NCBI RefSeq assembly: GCF_012932915.1
Contig: NZ_VCQU01000007.1
Location: 341,300 to 405,299, forward strand
Direction: 5' to 3'
DNA length: 64,000 bases
DNA from: Antrihabitans stalactiti
Lineage (GTDB): Bacteria > Actinomycetota > Actinomycetes > Mycobacteriales > Mycobacteriaceae
Positions within the stretch are counted from its first letter, which is position 1, and each line of letters starts with the position of its first letter. Below are positions 8,637 through 17,139 of the stretch, piece after piece. Both the position numbers and the translations under genes were made by a program. The notes below the pieces were generated by a model. The model saw nothing but the letters and a program-made list of their open reading frames with translations, made no database searches and was not told where the DNA came from.

Positions 8637-10255
8637 TGTTCGCTCCTTGAGGTTGCGGTGAGCTGATAGCCGGACTGTGTGTTCTCACGCGCCAGCGCGC
8701 GGAGTGTGAATTTTTGGACTTTGCCGCTTGGGTTGCGTGGAAGGGCGTCGAGCAAGATGAGGCGTTCCGGAAGCTTCTGGCGCGCGATCTGCCGGCCAGT
8801 CAGCCACACGACGATCTCGGAGAGCGTGATGCTCTCCCCCGGTTCAGGGACGACGACTGCGCAGACCCGTTCGACAAGCACCGGGTCCGGGGATGAGACG
8901 ACCGCGATGTCTGAGATCTTCGGGTGCTCGAACAAGTGGTCCTCGATCTCCTTGGCGCTGATGTTCTCACCGCCACGGATGATGATGTCTTTCTTCCGGC
9001 CAACGATCTCGACGAAGCCGTCGGCGTCGATGCGCGCTAGGTCGCCGGTCCGAAACCAGCCGTCGGCGCTGAACGCGTCGTCGTTGAGGGCGGCATCGAG
9101 ATACCCCAGAAACAGCTCCGGCCCACGGACTTGGAGCTCACCATCTGGTCCAAGGCGCAAATCAGCGTTGCCGAGGGCTCTCCCATCGGTGTGTGCTCGT
9201 TTGGTCAGCGCATCCGATTCGTTGCTGCCGGTGGCGGTCGGGTATTCGGTGGATCCGTATCCTCGGCTGACCATGCAGTGCAGCGTCGAAGTAGCGGCCT
9301 TGATCAGCTCCGGAGGCACGTCGGCGCCACCGCAGGCGAAGACTCGTAGCGAGCTGATGTCGTAATCGGACAGCGTCGGCTCGTGGAGAATTCCGTAAAG
9401 GAACGGTGTCGCGGCCACGACGAAGCTGCACGCGTGCTGCTGGATCAGTGCCAGCGCCCGCTCGGGCCTCCAGATGTCGAGAAGCACGACGGTACTGCCC
9501 AGCATGAAGGGAAGCTGTATCCCGTAGAGGACTCCGATGATGTGCCCGACTGGAGACGGCATGAATACGACGTCCGACGTGGAGAGTCCGAAGAAGTCGA
9601 TAACGCTGCGGTTTTCGTAATCGAGCGTGTTATGGCTGTGCAACACACCTTTCGGTACTGATGTGGTGCCCGAGGTATACAGCAACAACGCGATGTCGTT
9701 CGCGTCACGAGGACCCCGCGCGATGTCTTGGGCTCGGCCCTCGTTGATCAGGTCGTCGAACCGCACGTGATTGTTGTCGGCCCGGGCGCCGACCACGACG
9801 ACGATCTCCAGGTCGCGGACATCCGGCCAAATCTCATCAATCATCGCCGGATAGTCGAAGCCCCGAAATTTCTGTGGGACCACAACCACTTTCGACACTG
9901 CCTGCCGCAGAATGAACGCGGTCTCCTTGGAGCGGTAGATCGGGATGATCGGGTTGCTGACCGCACCGATCCGTAGCGATGCCAGGTGAACCACGATCGC
10001 CTCGACCCAGTTCGGCAGCATCCACGAGACCACATCGCCGTGCCCGACCCCGCGTGCGCTCAGCGCAGAGGCGAGCCGGTTCACGTTCTGATCCAGATTG
10101 CGGTAAGTCCAGGATCGTCCTCGGTCGATGACGGCGACGTGCTCGGGCGATGTGGTGGCGTGGGCGGTCAGGTAGTCGTCGACCAGATTTCCTGCCCAAA
10201 GCCCTTCATCGATGTGGTGGCGCATTCTCGCGTCGTCGAGCCTCGTTGCCTTCAC
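8633..10255 (-). CDS. AMP-forming acyl-CoA synthetase (FadD-type)
   Basis: This enzyme activates a carboxylic acid to its CoA thioester through an acyl-adenylate. The 540-residue product has the ANL P-loop LLLYTSGTTSVPKG around residue 190, the YGSTE motif near 335, GWFRTGDLARID near 420 and the C-terminal hinge/lysine region GRKKDIIIRGGENIS followed by PRNPSGKVQK with the catalytic Lys. The N-terminus GLWAGNLVDDYL resembles cyclohexanecarboxylate/aryl-acid CoA ligases, so a cyclic acid substrate is possible. It overlaps both neighbouring genes by 4 bases (ATGA), a tight operon arrangement. Confidence 0.93.
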   Translation of the reverse strand: MKATRLDDARMRHHIDEGLWAGNLVDDYLTAHATTSPEHVAVIDRGRSWTYRNLDQNVNRLASALSARGVGHGDVVSWMLPNWVEAIVVHLASLRIGAVSNPIIPIYRSKETAFILRQAVSKVVVVPQKFRGFDYPAMIDEIWPDVRDLEIVVVVGARADNNHVRFDDLINEGRAQDIARGPRDANDIALLLYTSGTTSVPKGVLHSHNTLDYENRSVIDFFGLSTSDVVFMPSPVGHIIGVLYGIQLPFMLGSTVVLLDIWRPERALALIQQHACSFVVAATPFLYGILHEPTLSDYDISSLRVFACGGADVPPELIKAATSTLHCMVSRGYGSTEYPTATGSNESDALTKRAHTDGRALGNADLRLGPDGELQVRGPELFLGYLDAALNDDAFSADGWFRTGDLARIDADGFVEIVGRKKDIIIRGGENISAKEIEDHLFEHPKISDIAVVSSPDPVLVERVCAVVVPEPGESITLSEIVVWLTGRQIARQKLPERLILLDALPRNPSGKVQKFTLRALARENTQSGYQLTATSRSEQ

Positions 10256-11412
10256 TTTCGGCCCCCAACTTGCGCCGGTGCGTCGTCGCGTCCGGAGTCG
10301 GTGGTTGTGGTTGCCGGGGCGATGTGCAGGAGAGCCGTACCGACCTTCAACTGCAGCTCGGTGTCGTCGCCGTACCAGCTCCGCAGAGCCAGCGCACGCT
10401 TGTAGTACCAGCTCACGTCACTTTCGGTGGTGAATCCCATTCCGCCGTGCAGCTGGATGGCGTCCTCGCAGATAAGGATTGCCGTCAGGGCGGCGTGCGC
10501 TTTCGCGGTCGCCGCCAAGATGTCCAAGTCGGCTGCGGATGCGTGGTCGGCATTGTCGAGAGATGCCACGCATAGGTTGTGCAAACCAGCCCAGCGTGTG
10601 TGCATATCGGCAGCGATGTGTTTGACCGCTTGGAAGCTTCCGATCGGTCGGTCGAACTGCCTGCGTTGGCTCAGGTACTCGATGGTGCGCTCGAGACTGC
10701 GGTGTGCGACGCCGCTGAGCTCACAGGCGATGAGGAGCCGGGCCCATGAGCGGATGCGGGTGACGAGTGCCTCGGCCGCGGGCCCGAATGCCGCCGCTTC
10801 GGCGTGGACCTCATTGAAAGTGACACGAGCAAACTCGGTCGCGGGGTCGGCGCTGTCTACTTCTTCGATGTGCACTCCGGCCGCTGCCGCGTCGACCAAA
10901 CACACTGCTAGCCCCGGCGTTGCTTCTGCCACAACGACCAACAGGCTCGCCTGTCCTGCGAAGCGGACAGCGTTAACGGTGCCGGCAAGGGTGTGATCAT
11001 GCAGCGTCACCGATCCGAGGTCGGCGCTCCAGTCGGCAGTGACGCCGGCGTCGACGAGCGCCAGCGGAATCCCGGTCTCGACAGCTGCGGCAATTGGAGG
11101 TGACAACTCCGAGCCGTCGAGTCTCAGCAACAGGGCGGGGAGCAGGACGTTCTCCAGCAGCGGGCCCGTCGCCAGGTGCCGACCGAACTGGGCGAACACT
11201 GTGCCGAGTTCGGAAAGGGGTGCCCCGAGCCCCCCATAAATCTCGGGCACTGCAAGCGCGTACCACCCGAGATCGGCCAGTTCAGTTGCAAATCCAGGGT
11301 CCCAACCACCGGTCTCGAGGATCTTGCGACGCCGGTCTCCGTCGTAGGAACGAGTGAGGTATTCGTCGACTGCGGTGGCGAACTCCGCGGTGCTCTGGTT
11401 GTCGTCAGCCAC
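10252..11412 (-). CDS. Acyl-CoA dehydrogenase family protein
   Basis: The 386-residue product has the acyl-CoA dehydrogenase fold: an N-terminal helical domain (WYALAVPEIYGGLGAPLSELG), a middle beta domain and a C-terminal helical domain with RRQFDRPIGSFQAVKHIAADM and the FAD/dimer-interface motif QLHGGMGFTTESDVSWYYKRA. A typical catalytic Glu is not obvious, and this type often acts as the second subunit of an alpha2-beta2 enzyme, as for mycobacterial FadE pairs that act on cholesterol side chains. The neighbouring dehydrogenase overlaps it by 8 bases, which supports a two-subunit enzyme. Confidence 0.92.
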   Translation of the reverse strand: MADDNQSTAEFATAVDEYLTRSYDGDRRRKILETGGWDPGFATELADLGWYALAVPEIYGGLGAPLSELGTVFAQFGRHLATGPLLENVLLPALLLRLDGSELSPPIAAAVETGIPLALVDAGVTADWSADLGSVTLHDHTLAGTVNAVRFAGQASLLVVVAEATPGLAVCLVDAAAAGVHIEEVDSADPATEFARVTFNEVHAEAAAFGPAAEALVTRIRSWARLLIACELSGVAHRSLERTIEYLSQRRQFDRPIGSFQAVKHIAADMHTRWAGLHNLCVASLDNADHASAADLDILAATAKAHAALTAILICEDAIQLHGGMGFTTESDVSWYYKRALALRSWYGDDTELQLKVGTALLHIAPATTTTDSGRDDAPAQVGGRK

Positions 11413-12586
11413 GGGGAAGTCCTAGGAGTCGTTCGGCGATGATGTTGCGTTGTATTTGTGAGGTGCCGCCGTAGATGGATGCCGCGCGTGAGTAGAGATG
11501 CTCATGGGCCCAGCGTTCGCACTGCAGGCCGTGCGGTTGGGAGTTCGACAGCGCGCGCAGCGGTCCAAGAAGGTCGGAGATCTCGGAAAATACAGTCTGC
11601 TCAACCTCGTTGAGCAGCAGCTTGTCAACTGAATCCACAGGCGTTGGCCCTGCGGCCGCGACCAGTCTGGCAGTGGTCTGGCGTGTCTGAGCGTTCAGCA
11701 CTTGCAGTGCGATGTGTGCGCGACCGATGGCGGCGCGGGTACGCCGGTCCAGTTCTGAATTGCCGGTGGTGTTGCCGTTGCGATGTTCTCTGAGTTGGCC
11801 GACCGCGTCGTCCAGCGCCACTTCTAGTTCGACTCGGCGCCGCAGCGTAGCTCCCGCGCGTTCGCTACCGAGGGTGTGTGTTGCGATGAGCCATCCTTCG
11901 TTCAAGTCGCCGAGCAAGTTTCGGTGCGGTACTCGAACTTCGTCGAAGAAGACTTCGCAAAATTCCTTGTCGCCGGTCATTTGTTCGACCTGATTTGTGG
12001 TGATGCCGGGACTTGTCATGTCGACCAGGAGATAGCTGATGCCGGCCTGTTTGCGCACGGACGTGTCCGTGCGGACGAGCAGGGCGCACCATTGCGCCTC
12101 GTGCGCCCAGCTGGTCCAGATCTTCTGTCCGGACACGACGAACTCGTCACCTCCGACCACTGCCCGGGTACGCAGTGAGGCCAGGTCTGATCCCGCGTCC
12201 GGTTCGGAGAAGCCTTGGCACCAGATGTCGTCGCCAGACAGCAGCCGCGGTAACAGCTCAGTTCGCTGCCAGTCACTTCCGTACCTGTCGATCGAAGGCC
12301 CAACGACTTCGAGTCCGATGAGTCCGATCGGAGCGGCCGCTCTGGCTCGGACGAGTTCCTCGATGAACACCAGCTGATGCAGGTGGGTAAGCCCTTGTCC
12401 CCCTGCCTCTTTCGACCAGGCGATGCCGACCCAGCCGGCCTCGAAGAGAGTCTTCTGCCACTGTCGTAGGACCGCGAATCGTGCGGTGAGATCGAGTGGC
12501 ACGTCGGGAAGTTCGGTGTCGGCAAGCCATGCCCTCGCCCGCATCCGGTACGTGTCGAGTGATTCGCTCGTCATTGTCGCGTTCAT
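11405..12586 (-). CDS. Acyl-CoA dehydrogenase
   Basis: The 393-residue flavoprotein would introduce an alpha-beta double bond into an acyl-CoA. It contains GWVGIAWSKEAGGQGLTHLHQLVFIEEL, the FAD/substrate-binding signature WCQGFSEPDAGSDLASLRTRA near residue 125, GQKIWTSWAHEA, and the C-terminal motif AASIYGGTSQIQRNIIAERLLGLPRG, which in this class sits next to the active site. It pairs with the dehydrogenase gene that it overlaps by 8 bases and overlaps the enoyl-CoA hydratase gene by 4 bases. It is probably the alpha subunit of a heteromeric enzyme. Confidence 0.94.
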   Translation of the reverse strand: MNATMTSESLDTYRMRARAWLADTELPDVPLDLTARFAVLRQWQKTLFEAGWVGIAWSKEAGGQGLTHLHQLVFIEELVRARAAAPIGLIGLEVVGPSIDRYGSDWQRTELLPRLLSGDDIWCQGFSEPDAGSDLASLRTRAVVGGDEFVVSGQKIWTSWAHEAQWCALLVRTDTSVRKQAGISYLLVDMTSPGITTNQVEQMTGDKEFCEVFFDEVRVPHRNLLGDLNEGWLIATHTLGSERAGATLRRRVELEVALDDAVGQLREHRNGNTTGNSELDRRTRAAIGRAHIALQVLNAQTRQTTARLVAAAGPTPVDSVDKLLLNEVEQTVFSEISDLLGPLRALSNSQPHGLQCERWAHEHLYSRAASIYGGTSQIQRNIIAERLLGLPRG

Positions 12587-13356
12587 CGCCCTGTGTAAAT
12601 CGGTGCGCGCCGTTCGAGAAAAGCGTTGACCGCCTCTTTGGAGTCGTCGTAGGCGGACAATTCACGGGTTAGCGCCTGCTCGAATTCATAACCCGGTTTG
12701 AGGTCCATGTACTCGATGCCGTTGAGGCTGCGTTTGGCGAGTTCGAGGGTCACGGGGCTGTGCCGGGCGATCGAGCGAGCCAGCGCCAGAGCGGATTCGA
12801 GCAACTTCTCCTCTGGGACGATTTCCACGATCCCGCCGTACGGCAGCAGCTTTTCGGCGGGATATTGGTCACCGGTGTAGTGCATCAAACGCACCACTCC
12901 TTGCGGCGCGAGCCGTGAGAGGTGTTTTGCGCCGCCGAGCACCCCGACGTTGACCTCGGGTGTGGCAAACCGTGCCCCCTCGGCCGCGATGACGAGGTCG
13001 CACGATGCCGCGATCGCGAGTCCGGACCCCACCGCGGCACCGTGGACCGCTGCGATAACGGGGAACGGTGAGTCGTAAATCGCCCAGAACGCTTCACGAG
13101 CCAGCTTCAGCCGTTCTGGCGCATTGTCCGGATTCAAGGTTTGGAAGTCAGCGAGGTCATTGCCCGCGCAGAAGTGCTTGCCCTTCGCGGCGAGCACCAC
13201 GACCCGGGCTCGTGGGAGGTATTCGACTGCGTGGCTGAAGAATTCGCGGATTTCGCTGTAAAATCTTTGGTCGGTCGCGTTGAGCGGCGGCCGGTTCAGC
13301 CACACGGTGGCGACGGGACCTTCCTCGCTCCACTCGATGAACATGAGGTCTTTCAT
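12583..13356 (-). CDS. Enoyl-CoA hydratase/isomerase family protein
   Basis: The 257-residue crotonase-fold enzyme probably hydrates the 2-enoyl-CoA made by the adjacent dehydrogenases. The two oxyanion-hole segments are visible: GKHFCAGNDLADF near residues 58-70 and HGAAVGSGLAIAASCDLVIAAEGARFATPEVNVGVLGGA near 105-143. The usual second catalytic Glu position in the latter segment needs an alignment to confirm. The gene lies 25 bases after the LLM oxidoreductase gene and overlaps the next dehydrogenase gene by 4 bases. The substrate is unknown. Confidence 0.92.
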   Translation of the reverse strand: MKDLMFIEWSEEGPVATVWLNRPPLNATDQRFYSEIREFFSHAVEYLPRARVVVLAAKGKHFCAGNDLADFQTLNPDNAPERLKLAREAFWAIYDSPFPVIAAVHGAAVGSGLAIAASCDLVIAAEGARFATPEVNVGVLGGAKHLSRLAPQGVVRLMHYTGDQYPAEKLLPYGGIVEIVPEEKLLESALALARSIARHSPVTLELAKRSLNGIEYMDLKPGYEFEQALTRELSAYDDSKEAVNAFLERRAPIYTGR

Positions 13357-13381
13357 TGTCGTTTGAACCCCTTTTGGTTGG

Positions 13382-14356
13382 TCAGCCGTGGAACGCTGTG
13401 GCGAATGCCTCGAGCTCGCGTGGGATATCCGCGCCGGCGGGTTGGAAGTGCACGAAATCGCACCCGCCCTCTTCGAGCTGGGCGAGCTTGTCCCGCCACT
13501 GTTGTGCAGTGAGTGAGAGCCCAGCGCCCACCATCACCGCACCGTTGATGAAGGGTCGGTCGACGTCGTTGACGCCGACTACGTGGCGATCGTGCATCGC
13601 AATGTGACGGATGTTCTCAGGAATGTGGTCGTACGCAGCGGCCCAAGCCCTGCCACCTTCACCAAGCAACTCGTCGATCACGTCGTGCTCGACGGCCCAG
13701 TGCAGAAACAGACCGGCGCCGTGGCCGGCCGCGTCGATTGCCCTTTCGGACCCGGGGTCCTCGCCGTCATCGAGCACCGTGCCGATAACCATCATCATTT
13801 GACGATCGAAACCTGGTTCAGGGGCGGTGATCCGGAGAAGTTCGGCACCAAGCTCCCGGGCGACCTGGGTGCCCTTCGGACCCTCGCCGGCCACACCCCA
13901 GGGCACGGTGATCGGAAGAGTTGGGCCGAAGCGCTCGTCGGGGTGTATCAGCTGCATGATTGCCCCCTCCCATTCGACCTGCTCACCACGCAAAAGTGCT
14001 TGAACAGTGCGCGCGTAGTGCTTGACCGTCGCCCATCGCACTGGGGGCTGCCCCATGGCTAGGCGCCCGGTGAAACCACTCCCGATTCCTACAAGAACGC
14101 GCTCCACGCCCACGGCCTTGACGAGCGTCGTGATCGCCGACGCCGTCACCATCGGATGCCGCAGGCTCGGAATCAAAACCCCCGTCCCGAGCACGATTCG
14201 GTCGGTGAGGTCCGCCGCCTGGATCAGTTCCATCCAAACGTCCGGGTAGAGCGCCGGAGAGTCGTAGCAAAGCGCTCGCTCGTAACCGAGTTTCTCAGCG
14301 ATGCGGATGTGCTCCGGAGTCTCCAGCGACGTTGCGAATGAGCATCCCAGCTTCAT
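13382..14356 (-). CDS. LLM-class (luciferase-like, F420-type) oxidoreductase
   Basis: The 324-residue product has the luciferase-like TIM-barrel pattern: MKLGCSFATSLETPEHIRIAEKLGYERALCYDSPALYPDVWM, LGTGVLIPSLRHPMVTASAITTL, VGIGSGFTGR and, towards the end, CDFVHFQPAGADIPRELEAF. Members of this class in F420-producing actinobacteria usually use F420 rather than FMN, and a full F420 supply pathway lies nearby. It is the first gene of the acyl-CoA operon, so it probably acts on an intermediate of the same pathway. Cofactor and substrate are inferred, not shown. Confidence 0.88.
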   Translation of the reverse strand: MKLGCSFATSLETPEHIRIAEKLGYERALCYDSPALYPDVWMELIQAADLTDRIVLGTGVLIPSLRHPMVTASAITTLVKAVGVERVLVGIGSGFTGRLAMGQPPVRWATVKHYARTVQALLRGEQVEWEGAIMQLIHPDERFGPTLPITVPWGVAGEGPKGTQVARELGAELLRITAPEPGFDRQMMMVIGTVLDDGEDPGSERAIDAAGHGAGLFLHWAVEHDVIDELLGEGGRAWAAAYDHIPENIRHIAMHDRHVVGVNDVDRPFINGAVMVGAGLSLTAQQWRDKLAQLEEGGCDFVHFQPAGADIPRELEAFATAFHG

Positions 14357-14420
14357 GTCGAGTCTCTCTCAGTCGTAGTGGACGCGAGCCCACGAACTCG
14401 GTGTCGTACGTCACTCAGTG

Positions 14421-14453
14421 TGGACAGCGCGTCCAGCACTTGTCAATAGACAA
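14421..14453. promoter_or_regulatory. Two small palindromes upstream of the acyl-CoA operon
   Basis: TGGAC-AGCGC-GTCCA lies at 14421-14435 and TTGTC-AATA-GACAA at 14440-14453, 65-97 bases upstream of the first gene of the minus-strand operon. Size and position fit operators for a TetR-type repressor; the double-TetR protein at the operon's far end is the obvious candidate. No binding data are available from sequence. Confidence 0.4.
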
Positions 14454-15019
14454 TAACTTTCATATGCCCACTCGCCGCGAGTACTGCCCGGCCTGCCTGC
14501 CCGAAGATGCACTCCCGTGAAGCGGCCGTAATCCGACTATTTCAGCCAATATGCTTATGCTGTAACACTATTTGAACATCGACGAAGTGTCGAAATCGTG
14601 CCGAGTGGGCGCGAACCACGCCGCCAACATTGCAAAATGCACGATAGTGTCCATTGCTGCTAACTCTCGCGCCGAGTGACTTAAGCCGACGCCGCCGTGG
14701 CGCGGAGAGGATGCGGGCCGGGATCGCCCTGGGTTCACCACAAGTTGATCCACCTGGCGCCGCGGGCAGCCACCAATGCCGACAAGCGTGATCACTCGTT
14801 GACAAAATGGCCCCTGCTATGCACCCTTGGTAGGCAGCAACGATTCAGATTCATCCGTAAATTGCGTTAGCGTTGATGGACTTGCAGCAACGCGGTTGCG
14901 GTCATCGCTTCTGCGATTCGGACTGGTGCCTATCCCGGCAGCCACGCATCGAAAGGACTCTCGGTGACCCGTCAGAAGCTCGACACCTATCTCCTCGACG
15001 CCACCACACGGGGGCCGCG
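14454..15019. other. Intergenic stretch without a supported gene
   Basis: About 570 bases separate the acyl-CoA operon from the Dabb gene. Open frames exist on the minus strand (for example 14568-14795), but none shows a recognisable domain or ribosome binding site. A 13-base palindrome GCAAC-GCG-GTTGC at 14887-14899 could be an operator for the gene starting at 15020. Confidence 0.5.
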
Positions 15020-15307
15020 GTGCTGATCCATTGCCTCACGCTCAAGTTCAAGGAGTCGGCGAGCGACATCGAGATCGAGGAGATGCGCGCTGCACTCGCT
15101 GCGCTGCCGAGCCACTTCGATTTCCCCATCCGCACTCGGTACGGTCGCGACCTTGGTGAACGCGCTACGAACGCCGACTACGCGGTCGTCACAGAGTTCG
15201 AGAACCCTGACGACTTCGACACCTATCTCAAACACCCGGCACATCTCGCAGTGCCGCGCGACCACGTCGACACAATGCACAGTGTCCAATTTCTATTCGA
15301 CTCGTAG
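15020..15307 (+). CDS. Dabb (dimeric alpha-beta barrel) stress-responsive domain protein
   Basis: The 95-residue product starts VLIHCLTLKFKESASDIEIEEM, typical of the Dabb family (first strand 'h.v.fk.k.', then a helix), and continues with YAVVTEFENPDDFDTYLKHPAHLAV and a last strand HSVQFLFDS. These small proteins form dimeric barrels; some act in polyketide cyclisation or in olivetolic-acid-type chemistry, but most are unassigned. The GTG at 15020 gives the family-like N-terminus. No clear ribosome binding site is visible, and the same frame is open further upstream without family similarity. Confidence 0.75.
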   Translation: MLIHCLTLKFKESASDIEIEEMRAALAALPSHFDFPIRTRYGRDLGERATNADYAVVTEFENPDDFDTYLKHPAHLAVPRDHVDTMHSVQFLFDS

Positions 15308-15369
15308 GCCGGCGGCACGGGCCGAACGAGCAGCAGGCCTCGCCGAGCTCGCGGTGGAATTGGGTTCAA

Positions 15370-15414
15370 GTCGACGAAGTCGACGAAGTCGACGAAGTCG
15401 ACGAAGTCGACGAA
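15370..15414. repeat. Five tandem copies of a 9-base repeat
   Basis: GTCGACGAA is repeated five times without a mismatch. The unit is three codons long and would read Ser-Arg-Arg or Phe-Val-Asp on the two strands. It sits exactly between the Dabb gene and a broken integrase copy, at the junction where similarity to the integrase begins. Confidence 0.9.
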
Positions 15415-15424
15415 GACACTGCTT

Positions 15425-15710
15425 GCATCCCGCACGTTTCACGCGATGGACGACGCGATCGGCTGGCTCGCCGCCGAACGTCCTCGCATCGAACTCGGTA
15501 CGTGGACGCATCAGCTTCAAACCGAAGCGCCGAGAAAGACATTGACACTGTCGACGTATGCAGACCGCTGGTGGAACCAGACCGAAAGACGCCACAAACC
15601 GCGTACGCGAACGTTGAACCGCGGGTATCTCGGCCGCGTCAGCCTGACTGAGCTCGGAACCACTCGCCCTGACGGCGCTGACTGTCCGCTCTGTACACGG
15701 TCTCCGGTGT
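15425..15710 (+). pseudogene. Tyrosine integrase fragment (copy of the 25 kb integrase)
   Basis: The frame reading SRTFHAMDDAIGWLAAERPR and continuing through TLTLSTYADRWWNQTERR and HKPRTRTLNRGYLGRVSLTEL is closely similar to residues of the intact integrase at 25048-26169 (its KDDAVAWLAAERRR to LDRVILPEL part). One extra base near 15663-15667 then shifts the frame; after it about nine more codons (LTALTV) still match. Only the N-terminal arm and SAM-like domain remain, and the catalytic half is missing. It is a decayed duplicate. Confidence 0.88.
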
Positions 15711-15896
15711 ATCGATGCGGTTCGATGCCTCCGTGAGATCGTCTCTCGGAATCGTTCCAGACGAGTCCTTTGTGCTGGCGGGCTTCGAGGCCGAGCAGCC
15801 TTCTTGCCATTGCGGCGAGGACCTCTGGCCCTGTGGGTCCGACGCCCGATCACGCGATCATCGACGGGACAGGAACGAGTCGAAGAGGGAGCGCAA

Positions 15897-16241
15897 ATGA
15901 AGATCGACGATCTGAAGACCGCCGCCGGAGACATTCTGAAGTCGAGCATCGTCTATGCGGAGCCGATCGAGAAGGATGCAGTCACCGTCATCGCAGCCGC
16001 ATCGGTGTCGGGTGGCGGTGGGTTCGGGAACGGCCATGACGAGAAGGGTCAAGGCGAGGGTGCTGGCCTTGGGCTGCACGGAAAGCCGGCCGGAGCGTTC
16101 ATTGTCAAAGGAGACCGAGTGCGGTGGCAACCAGCCGTCGACGTCAACCGTCTGATCGCTGTGGTCGGTGTTGTTGCGGTGGTGGCGCTGATTGTCGGAG
16201 GGCGGATCGCCCGAGCTGAATCGACTCGCGCTGCAAACTAA
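15897..16241 (+). CDS. GerW/YtfJ family protein
   Basis: The 114-residue product has the GerW-family core: MKIDDLKTAAGDILKSSIVYAEPIEKDAVTVIAAASVSGGGGFG with the glycine-rich strand, then GLGLHGKPAGAFIVKGDRVRWQPAVD. It ends in one hydrophobic segment (LIAVVGVVAVVALIVGGRIA) that could anchor it in the membrane. The founding proteins act in Bacillus spore coats, but the family is widespread in non-sporulating actinobacteria, where its role is not known. GAGGGAG precedes ATG 15897 and decides the start over an upstream in-frame ATG at 15804. Confidence 0.85.
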   Translation: MKIDDLKTAAGDILKSSIVYAEPIEKDAVTVIAAASVSGGGGFGNGHDEKGQGEGAGLGLHGKPAGAFIVKGDRVRWQPAVDVNRLIAVVGVVAVVALIVGGRIARAESTRAAN

Positions 16242-16375
16242 ATATTCTGCAGTGCAACAGTTTCCGACAGTCGTCCCAATTCTCGACGTGCCGTCGTCGT
16301 CGTGCGTTCGGCGCCATTAGCCCTTCCCGTACTCCCGCTCGGCTCGACCGAACAGCAATCCGAAGGACGTGCGTC

Positions 16376-17089
16376 ATGGCTTTACTGGAGATGGTGAACC
16401 CACACGCCGAACGGCACCGCGGTGCGCACGCGGGCTGGCTGCGGGCAGCGATTCTGGGCGCCAACGACGGACTGGTGTCGACTGCGAGCCTCATGGTCGG
16501 CGTCGCGGCCAGCGGTGCGGGAGCGGGCGCGGTCCTCACCGCGGGGCTGGCCGGACTCGCGGCCGGATCGATGGCGATGGCCGCGGGCGAATACGTTTCA
16601 GTCAGTTCACAAGTCGACGTCGAACGCGGCGACCGTGCCAAGGAAGAACACGAACTGGCCACCGACTCCGACGCCGAACTCGAAGAGCTGGAAGGCATCT
16701 ACCGCGACCGCGGCCTACCCGCGGAACTGGCCGCGCAGGTTGCCGCCGCGCTGCACGACAACGATCCGCTCGCCGCCCACTTACGAGACGAGCTCGGGCA
16801 CAACGAAATCACCGCCGCCCGCCCAGCGCAAGCGGCGATGGCCTCGGCCGCAAGCTTTTTCATCGGTGGACTGCTACCGCTGCTGGGTCTGATCGCACCG
16901 ACCAGTGCCACCCGGCTGGGACTCATCGTGATCGTCACCGTGCTGGGACTTGCCGTCGCCGGCGTTCTCGGAGCGCGGGTCGCCGGAACGAGCACGCTGC
17001 GCCCGGCACTGCGAGTCGTCATCGGTGGCAGCCTCGCCATGGCGGTCACAGCGCTGGTAGGTCAACTCGTCCACGTCGCGGGTATCTGA
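16376..17089 (+). CDS. VIT1/CCC1 family metal (Fe/Mn) transporter
   Basis: The 237-residue membrane protein matches the VIT family, which exports or stores Fe(II)/Mn(II). Visible are the N-terminal HRGAHAGWLRAAILGANDGLVSTASLMVGVAASG segment with the family's conserved 'NDGLVS' in helix 1, a second helix ending GSMAMAAGEYVSVSSQ, a charged metal-binding loop at about residues 85-140 rich in Glu/Asp, and three C-terminal membrane helices. The start has AAGGAC upstream; ATG 16391 is the alternative. It is convergent with the YncE-like gene. Confidence 0.92.
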   Translation: MALLEMVNPHAERHRGAHAGWLRAAILGANDGLVSTASLMVGVAASGAGAGAVLTAGLAGLAAGSMAMAAGEYVSVSSQVDVERGDRAKEEHELATDSDAELEELEGIYRDRGLPAELAAQVAAALHDNDPLAAHLRDELGHNEITAARPAQAAMASAASFFIGGLLPLLGLIAPTSATRLGLIVIVTVLGLAVAGVLGARVAGTSTLRPALRVVIGGSLAMAVTALVGQLVHVAGI

Positions 17090-17139
17090 CCCGGCCGGTC
17101 GGTCTGCACGGCGACGTGTTTCGGGACGCCCTGAGGATT

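Noticed and set aside
14464..14520. 18-codon frame with a CxxC pair
   Set aside because: Too short, no ribosome binding site, and it lies in the promoter region of the divergent operon.
15370..15414. CRISPR-like array
   Set aside because: The 9-base units are contiguous with no spacers and no cas genes are present.
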